Source of the DNA: Lachnospiraceae bacterium
GTDB lineage: Bacteria; Bacillota; Clostridia; Lachnospirales; Lachnospiraceae
Direction of reading: 5' to 3'
DNA: 64,000 bases
NCBI GenBank assembly: GCA_910574285.1
Contig: CAJTAL010000020.1
Location: 1 to 64,000 of the forward strand
The stretch's first letter is position 1. Every line of letters begins with the position of its first letter. Under the pieces are notes generated by a model that was given only the letters and a program-made list of their open reading frames with translations, was not told the DNA's origin and searched no databases. The position numbers and the translations under genes were made by a program. This document shows positions 8,867-17,831 of this stretch, piece after piece.

Positions 8867-9516
8867 ATAAAATATATATTACTGACGTTAACCGTGATGC
8901 TTATTTTTCTAGCTGTTTGGAATTATGCTTGCTGGATTGCTGGAAAAAGCAGATAGAAAATGACTATGGTAGAAGAATCATGGTAGGTGGCAAGGCGATG
9001 GTTGTCGATGTTATGGGCAATGAAGACAGCCCTTCATTTATACGGCTTCCCAGATGGGGATGCACCTCCCTGATACTGGAGTTCTGGTCGCTTGCAAAAC
9101 TTCTACCTAAGAATTCCGGAGCATTACGATAGAATCTTTTGAACATGGGCTTTCGGACGAGACGGAAAAAGAACGGACCTCCGAAAACATTGTCTGGGAA
9201 CTTCATTAGTGTGTAAAACAGCTTGGGGCAAATCAATATTCAGGGGAAGTTTAGGAATTTATCGGCATCCATCCGTCGGTTCCCAATGGAAGACGAGGAA
9301 TACTTCCCTATCAGCATGGTGAACATCAACAAGTTTTCGTCTTATTTGGAAAAGGGCATGAACCTAACCGGGCTCACCCACCTAAAATCCATGATAAATC
9401 CGGAAAATGCGGTATATGCAGACAGGTCATACCCGTATACGTAGAGAGAACAGATTAAGCATAGATTGTTCCTATAATCAGATAATGATGGGTGAACTGA
9501 GCCAGCTGACGGTTTG
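8867..9516 (+). pseudogene. alpha/beta hydrolase remnant with N-terminal membrane anchor
   Basis: Reading across frames recovers a membrane-anchored alpha/beta hydrolase: IKYILLTLTVMLIFLAVWNY (ATA where a start would be expected, 8867), QIENDYGRRIMVGGKAMVVDV, LPRWGCTSLILEFWSLAKLL (a degraded oxyanion-loop region), then ITIESFEHGLSDETEKERTS, PISMVNINKFSSYLEKGMN, SMINPENAVYADRSYPYT and IDCSYNQIMMGELSQL near 9470-9510. At least three frameshifts, an in-frame TAG after WELH, and loss of the nucleophile-elbow segment show it is dead. The family identity comes from the motif order and is fairly secure; the substrate is unknown. Confidence 0.65.
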
Positions 9517-9638
9517 ATTTTGTATACTACTTCATTATGTAAAGAATGGGTCTTGTTCCATGACATAAAGGAGCAGTATATGTGCCGGAAAGAACTACAA
9601 AAGAGGAAAACCTAACTTCATATCGAGCATTTGAGGGT

Positions 9639-9676
9639 GTCGCAATTCAAAAAAGGATTGCGGCATCTTTCTTTTT
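9639..9676 (+). terminator. rho-independent terminator-like hairpin
   Basis: GTCGCAATTC (9639-9648) pairs with GGATTGCGGC (9655-9664) around an AAAAAA loop, with two G-U pairs, and is followed by a T-rich run (ATCTTTCTTTTTG). It lies between the hydrolase remnant and the sigma-like gene. The GTGTCGCAA end resembles the arms of the palindromic element at 19604-19747, so it could be a remnant of a similar element. The rest of 9517-9777 shows no convincing gene. Confidence 0.55.
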
Positions 9677-9777
9677 GTGGAAAAAATTTCGGGCAACACA
9701 GTCTTTTTCTTGTGTAAATGCAAGATCACCGCCACTCCGATTTGATTTCAAAAAATTCAGATCGGAGGTAAAGAAAG

Positions 9778-10209
9778 GTGATATTTCATAAAGCAAGTGA
9801 AGAACGTAAATGGAAACAATGGAAAGAACAAGAAGAACGGATTTTAAGAGAATCCGGTGTAAGTGAAGGTGTGATTCAAAGACTTCGGGAACTGGATTGG
9901 CAGGATTTCAATACAGAACGAAGATATTGGGAACATTTTTCTTCAAATCAGGAAGAGCTATATACCAAAGAACTGGAAGAACAATCTCCGGTGGCACTTA
10001 CGATTCAACAGTTATTTGACAGTGTGGAAAATGAACAACTGTTGCAGATTCTTATGGAATCGGACAAGAAAACCTTGCAGATTTTACTGCTGAAGCTGTG
10101 GGGATTTTCTATCCGGGAGATTGCGGAGCAGACAGGTATCCCGGAAAAGACGATTTACACACGAATGGACCGGCTGAAGAAAAAAATTAAAAAAATTTTA
10201 AAAGAGTGA
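9778..10209 (+). CDS. sigma-70 region 4-like DNA-binding protein
   Basis: A 143-residue, highly charged protein. Residues about 90-143 form a sigma region 4 helix-turn-helix (LWGFSIREIAEQTGIPEKTI, then a lysine-rich tail); the N-terminal half is helical and unassigned. No region 2 is present, so it is not a complete sigma factor; proteins of this type occur on Firmicutes mobile elements as regulators. GTG 9778 is preceded by GGAGGTAAAGAAAG. It is followed after about 290 bases by micro-ORFs and a helicase on the same strand, and it probably regulates that module. The region 10210-10501 between them has only a small GGGGTAATAGCCCC hairpin (near 10239) that I can point to. Confidence 0.6.
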   Translation: MIFHKASEERKWKQWKEQEERILRESGVSEGVIQRLRELDWQDFNTERRYWEHFSSNQEELYTKELEEQSPVALTIQQLFDSVENEQLLQILMESDKKTLQILLLKLWGFSIREIAEQTGIPEKTIYTRMDRLKKKIKKILKE

Positions 10210-10501
10210 AGAAAAAAGGCGTTTTTCATCGGCTCTATATATGAAAGGGGTAATAGCCCCTCGTTCCTTGATAATCATATACCAGCATTACAGGTACGTT
10301 CCCAAAGATAGAAGCGTGACAGCATAAGCGCCAGGACGGATGGGGACAAGCACTGCAGGATTGTTATGAGAAGGTCTGTCCAAAGACTATGGCGGATCAT
10401 TTCGTGAGAAAACGGTCAGTGCCTGTTCTCATTCTGAGCGAGTCTTTATAGCTGTGAATGGACTTTCGCAGGTCTTTCGCCAGGATCATCGGAGGGGGAT
10501 A

Positions 10502-10606
10502 ATGATACGAATTTCTTCCCATAAGGAAGAGGATGGACTCCAAGTTGTAATCAGCAAGACTTTCAGGAAATCTGCGAGCGATGTGAAGCGAAGCATCCGC
10601 CTGTAA
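10502..10606 (+). CDS. micro-ORF 1 of a stop/start-coupled chain (34 aa)
   Basis: An ATG at 10502 follows a very strong ribosome site (GGAGGGGG, 10491-10498) and encodes 34 basic residues (MIRISSHKEEDGLQVVISKT, then FRKSASDVKRSIRL). Its stop overlaps the next ATG as TAATG. The ribosome site and the two successive TAATG junctions are the grounds for calling it a gene. No family was recognised; short basic ORFs are common in transposons of clostridia. Confidence 0.45.
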   Translation: MIRISSHKEEDGLQVVISKTFRKSASDVKRSIRL

Positions 10607-10665
10607 TGTTCCCTGCCATGGAGATGGTGTGGCAGCCGGGGAGTCGAGGACAAATACGGCGCTAA
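10606..10665 (+). CDS. micro-ORF 2 of the chain (19 aa)
   Basis: It starts at the ATG of the TAATG junction with micro-ORF 1 and encodes MFPAMEMVWQPGSRGQIRR, ending in a second TAATG (10663-10667) that starts micro-ORF 3. It has no ribosome site of its own, so it would be read by re-initiation. It is too short for family assignment and may be a coupling leader only. Confidence 0.35.
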   Translation: MFPAMEMVWQPGSRGQIRR

Positions 10666-10799
10666 TGAAAAGAAAAAACGATAAGAAATCAAAAAAGAGT
10701 GTGTCGTTGATATCAGATATATGCGGCTGTGGGAGATTCCACAGCCGTATCCTTGTGATATTAACGTCATGCGGAAAGAAGAAACAATATGTTTTATAA
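10665..10799 (+). CDS. micro-ORF 3 of the chain (44 aa), overlapping the helicase start
   Basis: It starts at the second TAATG junction, encodes a lysine-rich N-terminus (MKRKNDKKSKK) and a Cys-rich middle (DICGCGRFHSR), and stops at 10797-10799, eleven bases inside the helicase gene. A GC-rich hairpin (GGCTGTGG at 10725-10732 with CCACAGCC at 10739-10746, six-base loop) lies within it and has no T-run. Translation of this ORF would open that hairpin and could control helicase expression. That is inference; the ORF could also be chance. Confidence 0.35.
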   Translation: MKRKNDKKSKKSVSLISDICGCGRFHSRILVILTSCGKKKQYVL

Positions 10800-12762
10800 A
10801 GTTGAATATCAAAAAAGAGCGCATCAGGAAGTGGAGAAGATCTTCCGGGTGTTGTTTCCGGAACAGGGACTGGCAGTCCGGGAAGAACAGATCCGTCTAT
10901 GCCATGAAATGCTGGACACTTTGTTGGGGGGACAAATCGCTTTGTGTGATGCAGGAGTGGGGATTGGAAAGACATATGCCTATCTGGTGGCCAGTGTATT
11001 ATTACGGAAGTATTCCATGCTGACAGGGAGAAGAGATCCATTAGAACAGCGTCCGGTGGTCGTGTCCACTTCCAGCATTGCATTGCAGAAAGCCATATTA
11101 ACGGAATATATTCCATTTTTATCCAGGGTGCTGCTGGAACAAGGTGTGATCCAGTCTCCTCTTCGGGCAGTGGTGCGGAAAGGGAAAGAACATTTTGTCT
11201 GTGACAATAGGTTGGAACAACGGATCGAGGCAGTCCGCCACAAACAGAAGAACGCTGTTCAAAAAGAGGCATTGCTGTCTTTGCGGAAACATTATGATAT
11301 GGATACGGTAAAAGATTTGAGTGGATTTGACAGAAGGCTGGTATGTGTGCCGAAATTCTGCCCAAGAGAATGTCCGGGCAGACAGATGTGCCGCTATCAG
11401 AGGTATCTGGAAGAAGCCAAGAAACAGGATGTGTTTATTTTAATCTGCAATCACAACTATTTACTGGCAGATGCGTATCATAGAGCAGAAGGATATAAGC
11501 CGTTATTGTCGGATTATCGGACATTGATTGTAGATGAAGCCCATAAGCTGCCGGAAGCGGCAAAGCAGATGTTTGGAAAAAATCTGTGTATGGATGATAT
11601 CCGGGAAATGGCGTATTATCTGGAACGGGAGCATCAGAAAGAAGAGGCAAGAATCCTTCGGACAGTGATGAGGGAGGCATTGCATGTTGTTGGAGCAGAA
11701 CAACGGATCGGAAAAGGAATCCGGGAAACATTTCGTAATACAACGAATAGTGTAGTTTCGTTGTGGGAAGGCGTAGAGATGCTGGAATTCCTTTTGGAAA
11801 AATTAGAGCGAAATGTTCCAAAGTGGATACGGAACCGTCTGGAAGAAGCGAAAGACGTGCTGGAGTGTTTTTGCAGCAACGATGAGAAATATGTTCGTTA
11901 TCTGCACTTGGATACAGATGAGCTTCCAGTGTTATGCGCAGCCAGCCGGGAAATCCCAGAACTGCTTCAAAAGATGTTATGGGACAGGGAAGAGGGAGTA
12001 TCCGCAATCTTAACCAGCGGAACGCTAAAGGCAGGAGCAGACTTTTTGCGCACCCGGCAGACCACCGGGCTGGAAGCAAGGACAGGAGTGCAGGAATATG
12101 TTGCAGAGTCCCCCTTTTCCTATGAGAAGAACTGTCTGTTATACTTGCCAAAGACACTAGAGTATTGCAGGAGAGGAAGCCGGGAAGAGGCAGTGATGAT
12201 AGCAAACCATATCCATTCCCTGATCTGTTCCACTTACGGACATACGCTGGTGCTGTTTACTTCTTACACGTTGATGGGAAGTGTGTACCAGATTTTAAGA
12301 GACAGCCTGCCATTTCCCATGGTGGAAGTATGGCGGCATTCCCAGGAAGAGATCCTGCGGTTTAAGACCATGGAAAACGGGGTACTGTTCGCAGCCGGCT
12401 CCTGTTGGGAAGGGGTGGACTTTCCGGGAGATATGGTATCTTCGCTGATTATCGTGAAACTGCCTTTTGCAGTGCCGGATCCTATCAGCGAGGCGGAGAA
12501 AGAAACCTATGAATCCTTGGAAGCCTATATTCAGTCCATCATTGTGCCGGATATGCAGAAGCGGTTGAGACAAGGGTTTGGAAGGGCTATCCGGACAGAA
12601 ACCGACACCTGCGTAGTGTCTATCTTAGATAATAGAGCAGTGCAAGGCGGAAAGTATCATGAAGATGTGCTGAATGCGCTTCCAACTTGTCAGATGGCAG
12701 AAGAATTGAGAGAGGTGCAGGCTTTTATCCGCAGCCGCAAGGGCGTGGAATATTATCTGTAA
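10789..12762 (+). CDS. DinG/XPD-family ATP-dependent helicase of the mobile module
   Basis: A 657-residue superfamily 2 helicase. Walker A is DAGVGIGKT (Lys61), with a DEAH box in IVDEAHKLPEAA near residue 246. Four Cys of an iron-sulphur cluster are suggested by Cys139 in KEHFVCDNR and CVPKFCPRECPGRQMC at about 185-200. Motif VI is QGFGRAIRTETDTCVV near residue 595. This is the Rad3/XPD/DinG layout, which unwinds DNA 5' to 3'. It stands alone rather than fused to an exonuclease. It sits on the same strand just before three tyrosine recombinases, so it is probably element-encoded and used in replication or repair of the element. Confidence 0.82.
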   Translation: MFYKVEYQKRAHQEVEKIFRVLFPEQGLAVREEQIRLCHEMLDTLLGGQIALCDAGVGIGKTYAYLVASVLLRKYSMLTGRRDPLEQRPVVVSTSSIALQKAILTEYIPFLSRVLLEQGVIQSPLRAVVRKGKEHFVCDNRLEQRIEAVRHKQKNAVQKEALLSLRKHYDMDTVKDLSGFDRRLVCVPKFCPRECPGRQMCRYQRYLEEAKKQDVFILICNHNYLLADAYHRAEGYKPLLSDYRTLIVDEAHKLPEAAKQMFGKNLCMDDIREMAYYLEREHQKEEARILRTVMREALHVVGAEQRIGKGIRETFRNTTNSVVSLWEGVEMLEFLLEKLERNVPKWIRNRLEEAKDVLECFCSNDEKYVRYLHLDTDELPVLCAASREIPELLQKMLWDREEGVSAILTSGTLKAGADFLRTRQTTGLEARTGVQEYVAESPFSYEKNCLLYLPKTLEYCRRGSREEAVMIANHIHSLICSTYGHTLVLFTSYTLMGSVYQILRDSLPFPMVEVWRHSQEEILRFKTMENGVLFAAGSCWEGVDFPGDMVSSLIIVKLPFAVPDPISEAEKETYESLEAYIQSIIVPDMQKRLRQGFGRAIRTETDTCVVSILDNRAVQGGKYHEDVLNALPTCQMAEELREVQAFIRSRKGVEYYL

Positions 12763-12877
12763 CAGAGAAAATCCCCGTTCCAGCTTTGTTGCTTGTGCTT
12801 TATTTTCGGACATTTTTACAGGAAAAGTTTAGTACAGTTTTAGAACCCTTTTGCGAGGGATTGTTGGTATTGATGAA

Positions 12878-12906
12878 TGGATATTGATACATGAAGTGGG
12901 TATAAT
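12878..12906 (+). promoter_or_regulatory. candidate promoter for the recombinase operon
   Basis: TATAAT at 12901-12906 lies 17 bases after TGGATA at 12878-12883, a weak match to the -35 box. The first recombinase starts at ATG 12941 behind AGGAAAGGACGGTGAG. The 178 bases between helicase and recombinase hold no other gene, and the left end of the recombinase element probably lies here or further left, but no end sequence could be identified. Confidence 0.4.
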
Positions 12907-12940
12907 GTGTATAGCGTTAGAGGAAAGGACGGTGAGTAAA

Positions 12941-14056
12941 ATGGCACGATATGCAGTGGAACATATCTGGGAAGGGAAAAAGGAATATTTCTTGATCCGG
13001 GATCATCAAAGCTGGCAGATGGTGCTGCTCCCGTCAAAATATCTGACGCATTTGATCAGAGCAAACCGTTCCCCGAATACTGTTGGCCGAAGGGCAAAAT
13101 CCATCCGGTTTTACTTGGAATACCTGAATGAAACAAAGTTGGAACTGTCCCAGGTGGCAGAACAGGAATTCCAGGAACAATATGAACATTATGTGGGATT
13201 TCTCCACTGGCTGAAAGCTGGAAATCATTTAAATGACAAGAAAGAGAGCCTGCCAAGCAATAAAACCTGTAATGCGTATTTAAAAGACGTGTTCAGGTTT
13301 TTCTGTTTTTTAGAACTGGAAGCAGACATGGAAAGGCTGAAAGTATTATATTATGACAGCTTTACCACCCCGGATTCTATCGGCGTGAAAAGGAAACTGC
13401 GGTTCCGGTCATTCCATGGATATCTGAAAGAGGAAGAACGAAATGTCCGTCCGGCAGAGCATCATGAGATTTTAGAACTTTTGAAGCAGTGTACCAATTG
13501 CAGGGATCAGCTTCTTATCATGCTGCTGGCAGAGACAGGATACCGGATCGGTGAGATTCTGGGGGTGGATTATACCAGGGATATTGATTATGAGCGACAT
13601 ACTATCCGGGTATTCTTCCGGGATGACAATGAGAACAGGGCGAGGGCAAAGAATGCCGCTTACAGAAGAGCTAAGGTCAGTGATGCTACCTTTCAGTTTT
13701 TACTGTTTTATCTGTCAAAATACCGGGAACTTCTGCAGCATCAGCAGATGTTATTTGTAAACATCGAAGGGGAGACGAAAGGGAAAGCATTGCAGGTGGA
13801 TGCGGTCTACCGAATGTTGGAACGGATGGAGAAAAAAACAGGTATCCATACGACACCCCATATGCTGCGGAGATATTTCGGGAATATGAGACGGGATGCC
13901 GGATGGCCGCTGGAAATGATCAGTGAAGCGTATGGACATAAGCATATCGACACGACCATTAAATATCTGAACATTGTAGATGACCAGCTTATGGAGGCCA
14001 GCGACCAATATTATGCCAAACATTCCGTACTTTATGATGTGGAGAAACTCCTGTAG
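12941..14056 (+). CDS. tyrosine recombinase, TnpA-like (first of three)
   Basis: A 371-residue site-specific recombinase, close in length to TnpA of Tn554 (361). The N-terminal half is a SAM-like DNA-binding domain. The catalytic domain has Arg in ETGYRIGEIL, the H-x-x-R box in PHMLRRYFG, His in YGHKHIDTT and Tyr in IKYLNI. The start at ATG 12941 is preferred over the upstream frame from 12851 because of the ribosome site AGGAAAGGACGG. It is followed 12 bases later by the second recombinase, and the three plus a TnpC-like gene form one operon. Confidence 0.88.
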   Translation: MARYAVEHIWEGKKEYFLIRDHQSWQMVLLPSKYLTHLIRANRSPNTVGRRAKSIRFYLEYLNETKLELSQVAEQEFQEQYEHYVGFLHWLKAGNHLNDKKESLPSNKTCNAYLKDVFRFFCFLELEADMERLKVLYYDSFTTPDSIGVKRKLRFRSFHGYLKEEERNVRPAEHHEILELLKQCTNCRDQLLIMLLAETGYRIGEILGVDYTRDIDYERHTIRVFFRDDNENRARAKNAAYRRAKVSDATFQFLLFYLSKYRELLQHQQMLFVNIEGETKGKALQVDAVYRMLERMEKKTGIHTTPHMLRRYFGNMRRDAGWPLEMISEAYGHKHIDTTIKYLNIVDDQLMEASDQYYAKHSVLYDVEKLL

Positions 14057-14068
14057 GAGGTGAAGAAC

Positions 14069-15814
14069 ATGCCCGCTTATCAATTATATGTATATGAAGA
14101 GCAGGAAAAGCGGGAGGCACTGGAACAAAAAATCTGTGAGCAGGTGGATGCCTGTACCGAGGTAAACGGAGTCATACGAAACCGGGTAAAGAAGTTCCTG
14201 ATAGAAGAGGGAGTTACTGATATTTCGGAGATGAATGCTGCCCTGAGAGTCCGATATGAAGGATATCTGGAAAGAAACGAAACCGTTTATGTACCGATTA
14301 CCTGTCTTCGGGGATTCGACAAAATCTTCATCCATCGGATGAAGGAAGAACTAAAAACGCTGGCAGGACAGAGGAAATATACGACGGAGTATCGTGATCA
14401 GTGGTTGTGCTTAACCCATTATCCGGAGGTAGAAGTTGCAGAATCCTTTCTGATGAGTAAAGGTGGAATGGAACTGGTATGGAATTTTACTCTGGAGTGT
14501 CCGAGAAAGTTGAAAATGCAGATTTTTACGGTATTGAAAGAGGTGATCCATACCTACAAAGGCTGGACACGAAAAGAAAAACTGCTGGCACTGCAAAGAT
14601 TGTATCAATTCTGTGTAGAGGAGCAAGTGTCTGATATTGAAACCATGACAATGGAGGAAGAACAGCGGTTTGAACAGGAACTATCGGAACATTTTTGCAG
14701 GAAGAAGAAAAGCATGGGAGTTGCTGTCATAAGAATGAGCAGAAAAATTCTATTTTTGCAGGCCCCTGAAATCAATTGGAATGCGAATGTATGGTTTTTG
14801 GAACGCTTCCATTTTTCTAAGGAACGGATGAACCCCAGCAAACCTATAGAACTGGTATCTTTTAAAGAAGTGACAAATTTGGAGAATCAAAAGATTTTGC
14901 AAAAATATATGCGGTATCTGTTTGGAATCACAGATTTATGTATCAGCACCATCCGTATCAAGATGCTGGAACTTCGGACATTCCTGGTACATTTCAATGG
15001 AGAAAAAAGTCCAATCTATGAAGTGGAAGCGGAGAAGATCCAGAGATATCTGGAATCTATCCAGAAACAGGATACTCGTGAAAAAACAGCAAATGGAAGA
15101 ATCTTTATGATTTTGCAGTTTTATAACTTCCTCACAGTAAAAGGATATTTAAAAAAGATTCCCTTTCGACATGAGTATTATCTTCAAAAAGAAGTGCATA
15201 TCCACCATGACCGCAGTGTGCCGGAAAGAATCTATACGGAAATTTTATCGAAACTGGCAGAGTTTCCAGAACATCTGCGTTTGATGTTCCTGCACTTATG
15301 GTGTACGGGAATTCGAGGAAGCGAAGTGTGTACCCTGACAGGTGATGGTTATGAAGAAAAGGATGGGGATTACTGGCTGAAGGTCTATCAGGTAAAAATG
15401 AAAACGTATAAGCGGATTCCCATTCCGGAAGCATTGTACAAGCTGGTACAGGTGTACAAAAAGAAATATCAGATCGGACCGGAAGAATATCTGTTTCAGA
15501 ATCAAACAGGCGGTGCCTTCCGCTATGGAACCTTCCGGTATCAGATGTTGAAATACTGTGAGAAATATCAGATTGCAAACGGGGAATACATTTTCAAATC
15601 CCATGATTACCGCCATAATCTGGCTACGCTGTATTATGATAGCGGAATTTCCATCCAGGCAGTGCGGGATTATCTAGGGCATGAATATGAAGAAATGACC
15701 AGGCAGTATGTGGACTATATGCCGAAGAAACTGGAACAAGCCAGTGAAGCATACTTCCAGGAAGAAACCCATAGCTTTGCAACGGAACTGATGAAAGGAG
15801 AGTTCCATGGATGA
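14069..15814 (+). CDS. tyrosine recombinase, TnpB-like (second of three)
   Basis: A 581-residue integrase with a long N-terminal region (about 390 residues) and a C-terminal phage-integrase domain: Arg in WCTGIRGSEVCTL, H-x-x-R in SHDYRHNLATL, His in YLGHEYEEMTRQY and Tyr in RQYVDYMP. GTAGGAGG just upstream fixes ATG 14069. The stop overlaps the start of the next recombinase by 8 bases. In Tn554 a second, larger recombinase (TnpB) is needed together with TnpA; this protein has the same place and general size. Confidence 0.85.
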   Translation: MPAYQLYVYEEQEKREALEQKICEQVDACTEVNGVIRNRVKKFLIEEGVTDISEMNAALRVRYEGYLERNETVYVPITCLRGFDKIFIHRMKEELKTLAGQRKYTTEYRDQWLCLTHYPEVEVAESFLMSKGGMELVWNFTLECPRKLKMQIFTVLKEVIHTYKGWTRKEKLLALQRLYQFCVEEQVSDIETMTMEEEQRFEQELSEHFCRKKKSMGVAVIRMSRKILFLQAPEINWNANVWFLERFHFSKERMNPSKPIELVSFKEVTNLENQKILQKYMRYLFGITDLCISTIRIKMLELRTFLVHFNGEKSPIYEVEAEKIQRYLESIQKQDTREKTANGRIFMILQFYNFLTVKGYLKKIPFRHEYYLQKEVHIHHDRSVPERIYTEILSKLAEFPEHLRLMFLHLWCTGIRGSEVCTLTGDGYEEKDGDYWLKVYQVKMKTYKRIPIPEALYKLVQVYKKKYQIGPEEYLFQNQTGGAFRYGTFRYQMLKYCEKYQIANGEYIFKSHDYRHNLATLYYDSGISIQAVRDYLGHEYEEMTRQYVDYMPKKLEQASEAYFQEETHSFATELMKGEFHG

Positions 15815-17303
15815 GAAATTATATCTAACGGATTTGAACTGCTATGCCAGAGCCGATGAAAAAAAGAAAAAGAAGGTAAAAGAATCCCATTGTTTTGATT
15901 TTGGTCTGCTTCCAACAAAAGGACTCCAGAAAGAATTCCGGGTTTTTACCGAGGAACGGAGCCGACAATGTGCTTTGACAACAATGATACAAGAACGAGT
16001 GATCTACCAGAGATTTTGCAGAATGCTCAAAGATAAGCACATCCGGGTAGAGAGTTTGCAGGAACTGGAGTGGGAACAATGGCTGTTAAAAATCCGAAGC
16101 TGGCTTCTGGAACATGGACAGAAACTAACAGTACAGGGAGTCAGCGTATATGGAAAAGAAAAGACGTTGCCATCGAGCCTCATCACCTATGTACGGAAAG
16201 CATATCAATTTACAGAAGAGGAAGAGGAACAGGATGAAATTGAAAAAGATATCTGGACATTAGAGAATCTGGGCATTCCTTATAAAAAGAATCCGATTAA
16301 AAATGTGCAGACTTTCAATTTTACTGATATTCTTCAGGATGATTTACGGGAAGAAACGAAAAAAGCAGTTTATGAACATTTACATTATGAAGCGCTTGCA
16401 ACAATTATTAAAGAACTGACAGCCATTCGGAGGTTATCCAAGTATCTGAAAGAAAAACATCCTGAAATCCATTCTGCAGAAGAACTGAATCGGGAACTGT
16501 TGGAAGAATATCTGACGTACCTTGCAACAGAAGCGGAGGGGGTGAACAATTACCGAATGGATCTGACAAGACTCCGGGGAGTACTGGAAACCATTGGGAA
16601 GTTATACGGATATTTTCATCTGGAAAGTTTATTCCTGACCAGTGACCTTCCAAAACAGGTGCAGCCTAAATTGAAATCTTATTCAGACAGTGAGCTGATT
16701 CGTTTTAATGCAGCACTTGCAGAACTGGATGATCAGATTGAGCGATTGATGATTATTCACCAGATGTTGGGGACAAGAATCTCCGATACCTTAACGCTGC
16801 AGAGAGACTGCCTATATCGGCAGAATGGGCATCCCATGATTCAGATCAGGCAGATGAAAACAAATACATTTGTGAAACCGATCAGTTCAGAATTGGAACT
16901 ACTGATTGAAAAAGCAATTGAATACACTGAGAAAAGGTATGGAGATACGATTTACATTTTTGTAGATGAGAAAAATACCCGGAAACCTTTGCAGTATAAT
17001 ACCGTTCAAAATAGGGTGATGGATATTATTCAGAAAAAAGACCTGCGGGATGATAACGGTGAATTATTCGGCTTTGGAACGCATATGTTCCGCCATGTAT
17101 ATGGCATCCGGCTAACTGAGATGCATCTGGATGATTGGACCATTGCAAAACTACTGGGGCATACGTCGGTAAAGAATGTGAAATTTTATCGAAAGATGAG
17201 TCTTCAGATCATTGCAGATGAAACAAGAGAAATCAGAGCAGAGATGAGCCGGATGATCTGGGCGAACCTGGCAGGATGGGGGAAAGAGTATGAGCAAATA
17301 TGA
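15807..17303 (+). CDS. tyrosine recombinase (third of three)
   Basis: A 498-residue integrase whose C-terminal domain carries Arg in QMLGTRISDTLTL, H-x-x-R in THMFRHVYGIRL, His in LLGHTSVKNVKFY and the nucleophile Tyr in KFYRKM. ATG 15807 is within GGAGAGTTCCATGG and overlaps the preceding gene by 8 bases; its own end overlaps the TnpC-like gene by 14. Classical Tn554 has two recombinases, so the third makes this module resemble the recombinase-in-trio arrangement. Confidence 0.85.
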   Translation: MDEKLYLTDLNCYARADEKKKKKVKESHCFDFGLLPTKGLQKEFRVFTEERSRQCALTTMIQERVIYQRFCRMLKDKHIRVESLQELEWEQWLLKIRSWLLEHGQKLTVQGVSVYGKEKTLPSSLITYVRKAYQFTEEEEEQDEIEKDIWTLENLGIPYKKNPIKNVQTFNFTDILQDDLREETKKAVYEHLHYEALATIIKELTAIRRLSKYLKEKHPEIHSAEELNRELLEEYLTYLATEAEGVNNYRMDLTRLRGVLETIGKLYGYFHLESLFLTSDLPKQVQPKLKSYSDSELIRFNAALAELDDQIERLMIIHQMLGTRISDTLTLQRDCLYRQNGHPMIQIRQMKTNTFVKPISSELELLIEKAIEYTEKRYGDTIYIFVDEKNTRKPLQYNTVQNRVMDIIQKKDLRDDNGELFGFGTHMFRHVYGIRLTEMHLDDWTIAKLLGHTSVKNVKFYRKMSLQIIADETREIRAEMSRMIWANLAGWGKEYEQI

Positions 17304-17673
17304 CAAAATGCTGGAGGTAAATCATAAACAGAGTGTGGAGAAAATCCAGAGGGCAAAACTGGCAATCCAGGAGATGGTTGAAGAAGAGGAAAAAGTGACA
17401 GTTCCCAAGCTGATACAAAAGACCGGGTTGTCCAGAGGCTTCTTTTATAAGAACCAGGAAGTGCGAAAGGCAGTAGATCGTGCCTTGCAGCTACAAGCAG
17501 GTATGGTAGATAAAAGAAGAAAGATTTTAGATATGGCGATGGACAACCGTATCCTACAGCTGGAGCAACAGGTAGCGAAACTGAAAAGAGAGAATGAAAC
17601 ATTACGCAAAGAAAGTGAAGCAATGCGGAAGGCATTGAATAAAAGAGACTTGAATCTGATTAAGAATTTTTGA
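17290..17673 (+). CDS. TnpC-like accessory protein (DUF6262 type)
   Basis: A 127-residue basic protein: an N-terminal helix-turn-helix-like part (VPKLIQKTGLSRGFFYKNQ, about 38-57) followed by a coiled coil (NRILQLEQQVAKLKRENETL, about 97-116). Length and layout match TnpC of Tn554 (125 residues), which stimulates transposition and influences orientation. It overlaps the third recombinase by 14 bases. Between its stop and the next gene (17674-17831) is a perfect 12-bp palindrome TACTATATAGTA (17761-17772); the right end of the element could lie here or beyond the cargo genes. Confidence 0.75.
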   Translation: MSKYDKMLEVNHKQSVEKIQRAKLAIQEMVEEEEKVTVPKLIQKTGLSRGFFYKNQEVRKAVDRALQLQAGMVDKRRKILDMAMDNRILQLEQQVAKLKRENETLRKESEAMRKALNKRDLNLIKNF

Positions 17674-17831
17674 TGAAGAAGAAAACAATCAGCGACTGGC
17701 AGGGGCGTGAAGAACGTGCCTGCTGGTGGTTGTGGGGATAAAATATCTAGAAACGTAGTGTACTATATAGTATAATGGAATAGAAAACAATCAAATTTCA
17801 GAAATGAACAACTACATGGAGATTCAGATAA

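Noticed and set aside
9582-9791. 69-aa ORF
   Set aside because: It reads through a terminator hairpin, has no ribosome site and overlaps the start of the sigma-like gene.
10721-11023. 100-aa ORF overlapping the helicase start
   Set aside because: It runs in a different frame through the helicase coding region, which has clear helicase motifs; composition is that of a shadow frame.
10397-11365. 322-aa minus-strand ORF
   Set aside because: It is antisense to the helicase gene and micro-ORFs, with no recognisable family or ribosome site.
12763-12940. tRNA or attachment site at the left end of the recombinase element
   Set aside because: No cloverleaf or repeated end sequence could be found on either side.
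17761-17772. TACTATATAGTA palindrome as a recombinase attachment site
   Set aside because: It is an AT-only 12-bp palindrome in promoter-like sequence with no matching copy seen at the other side of the module.
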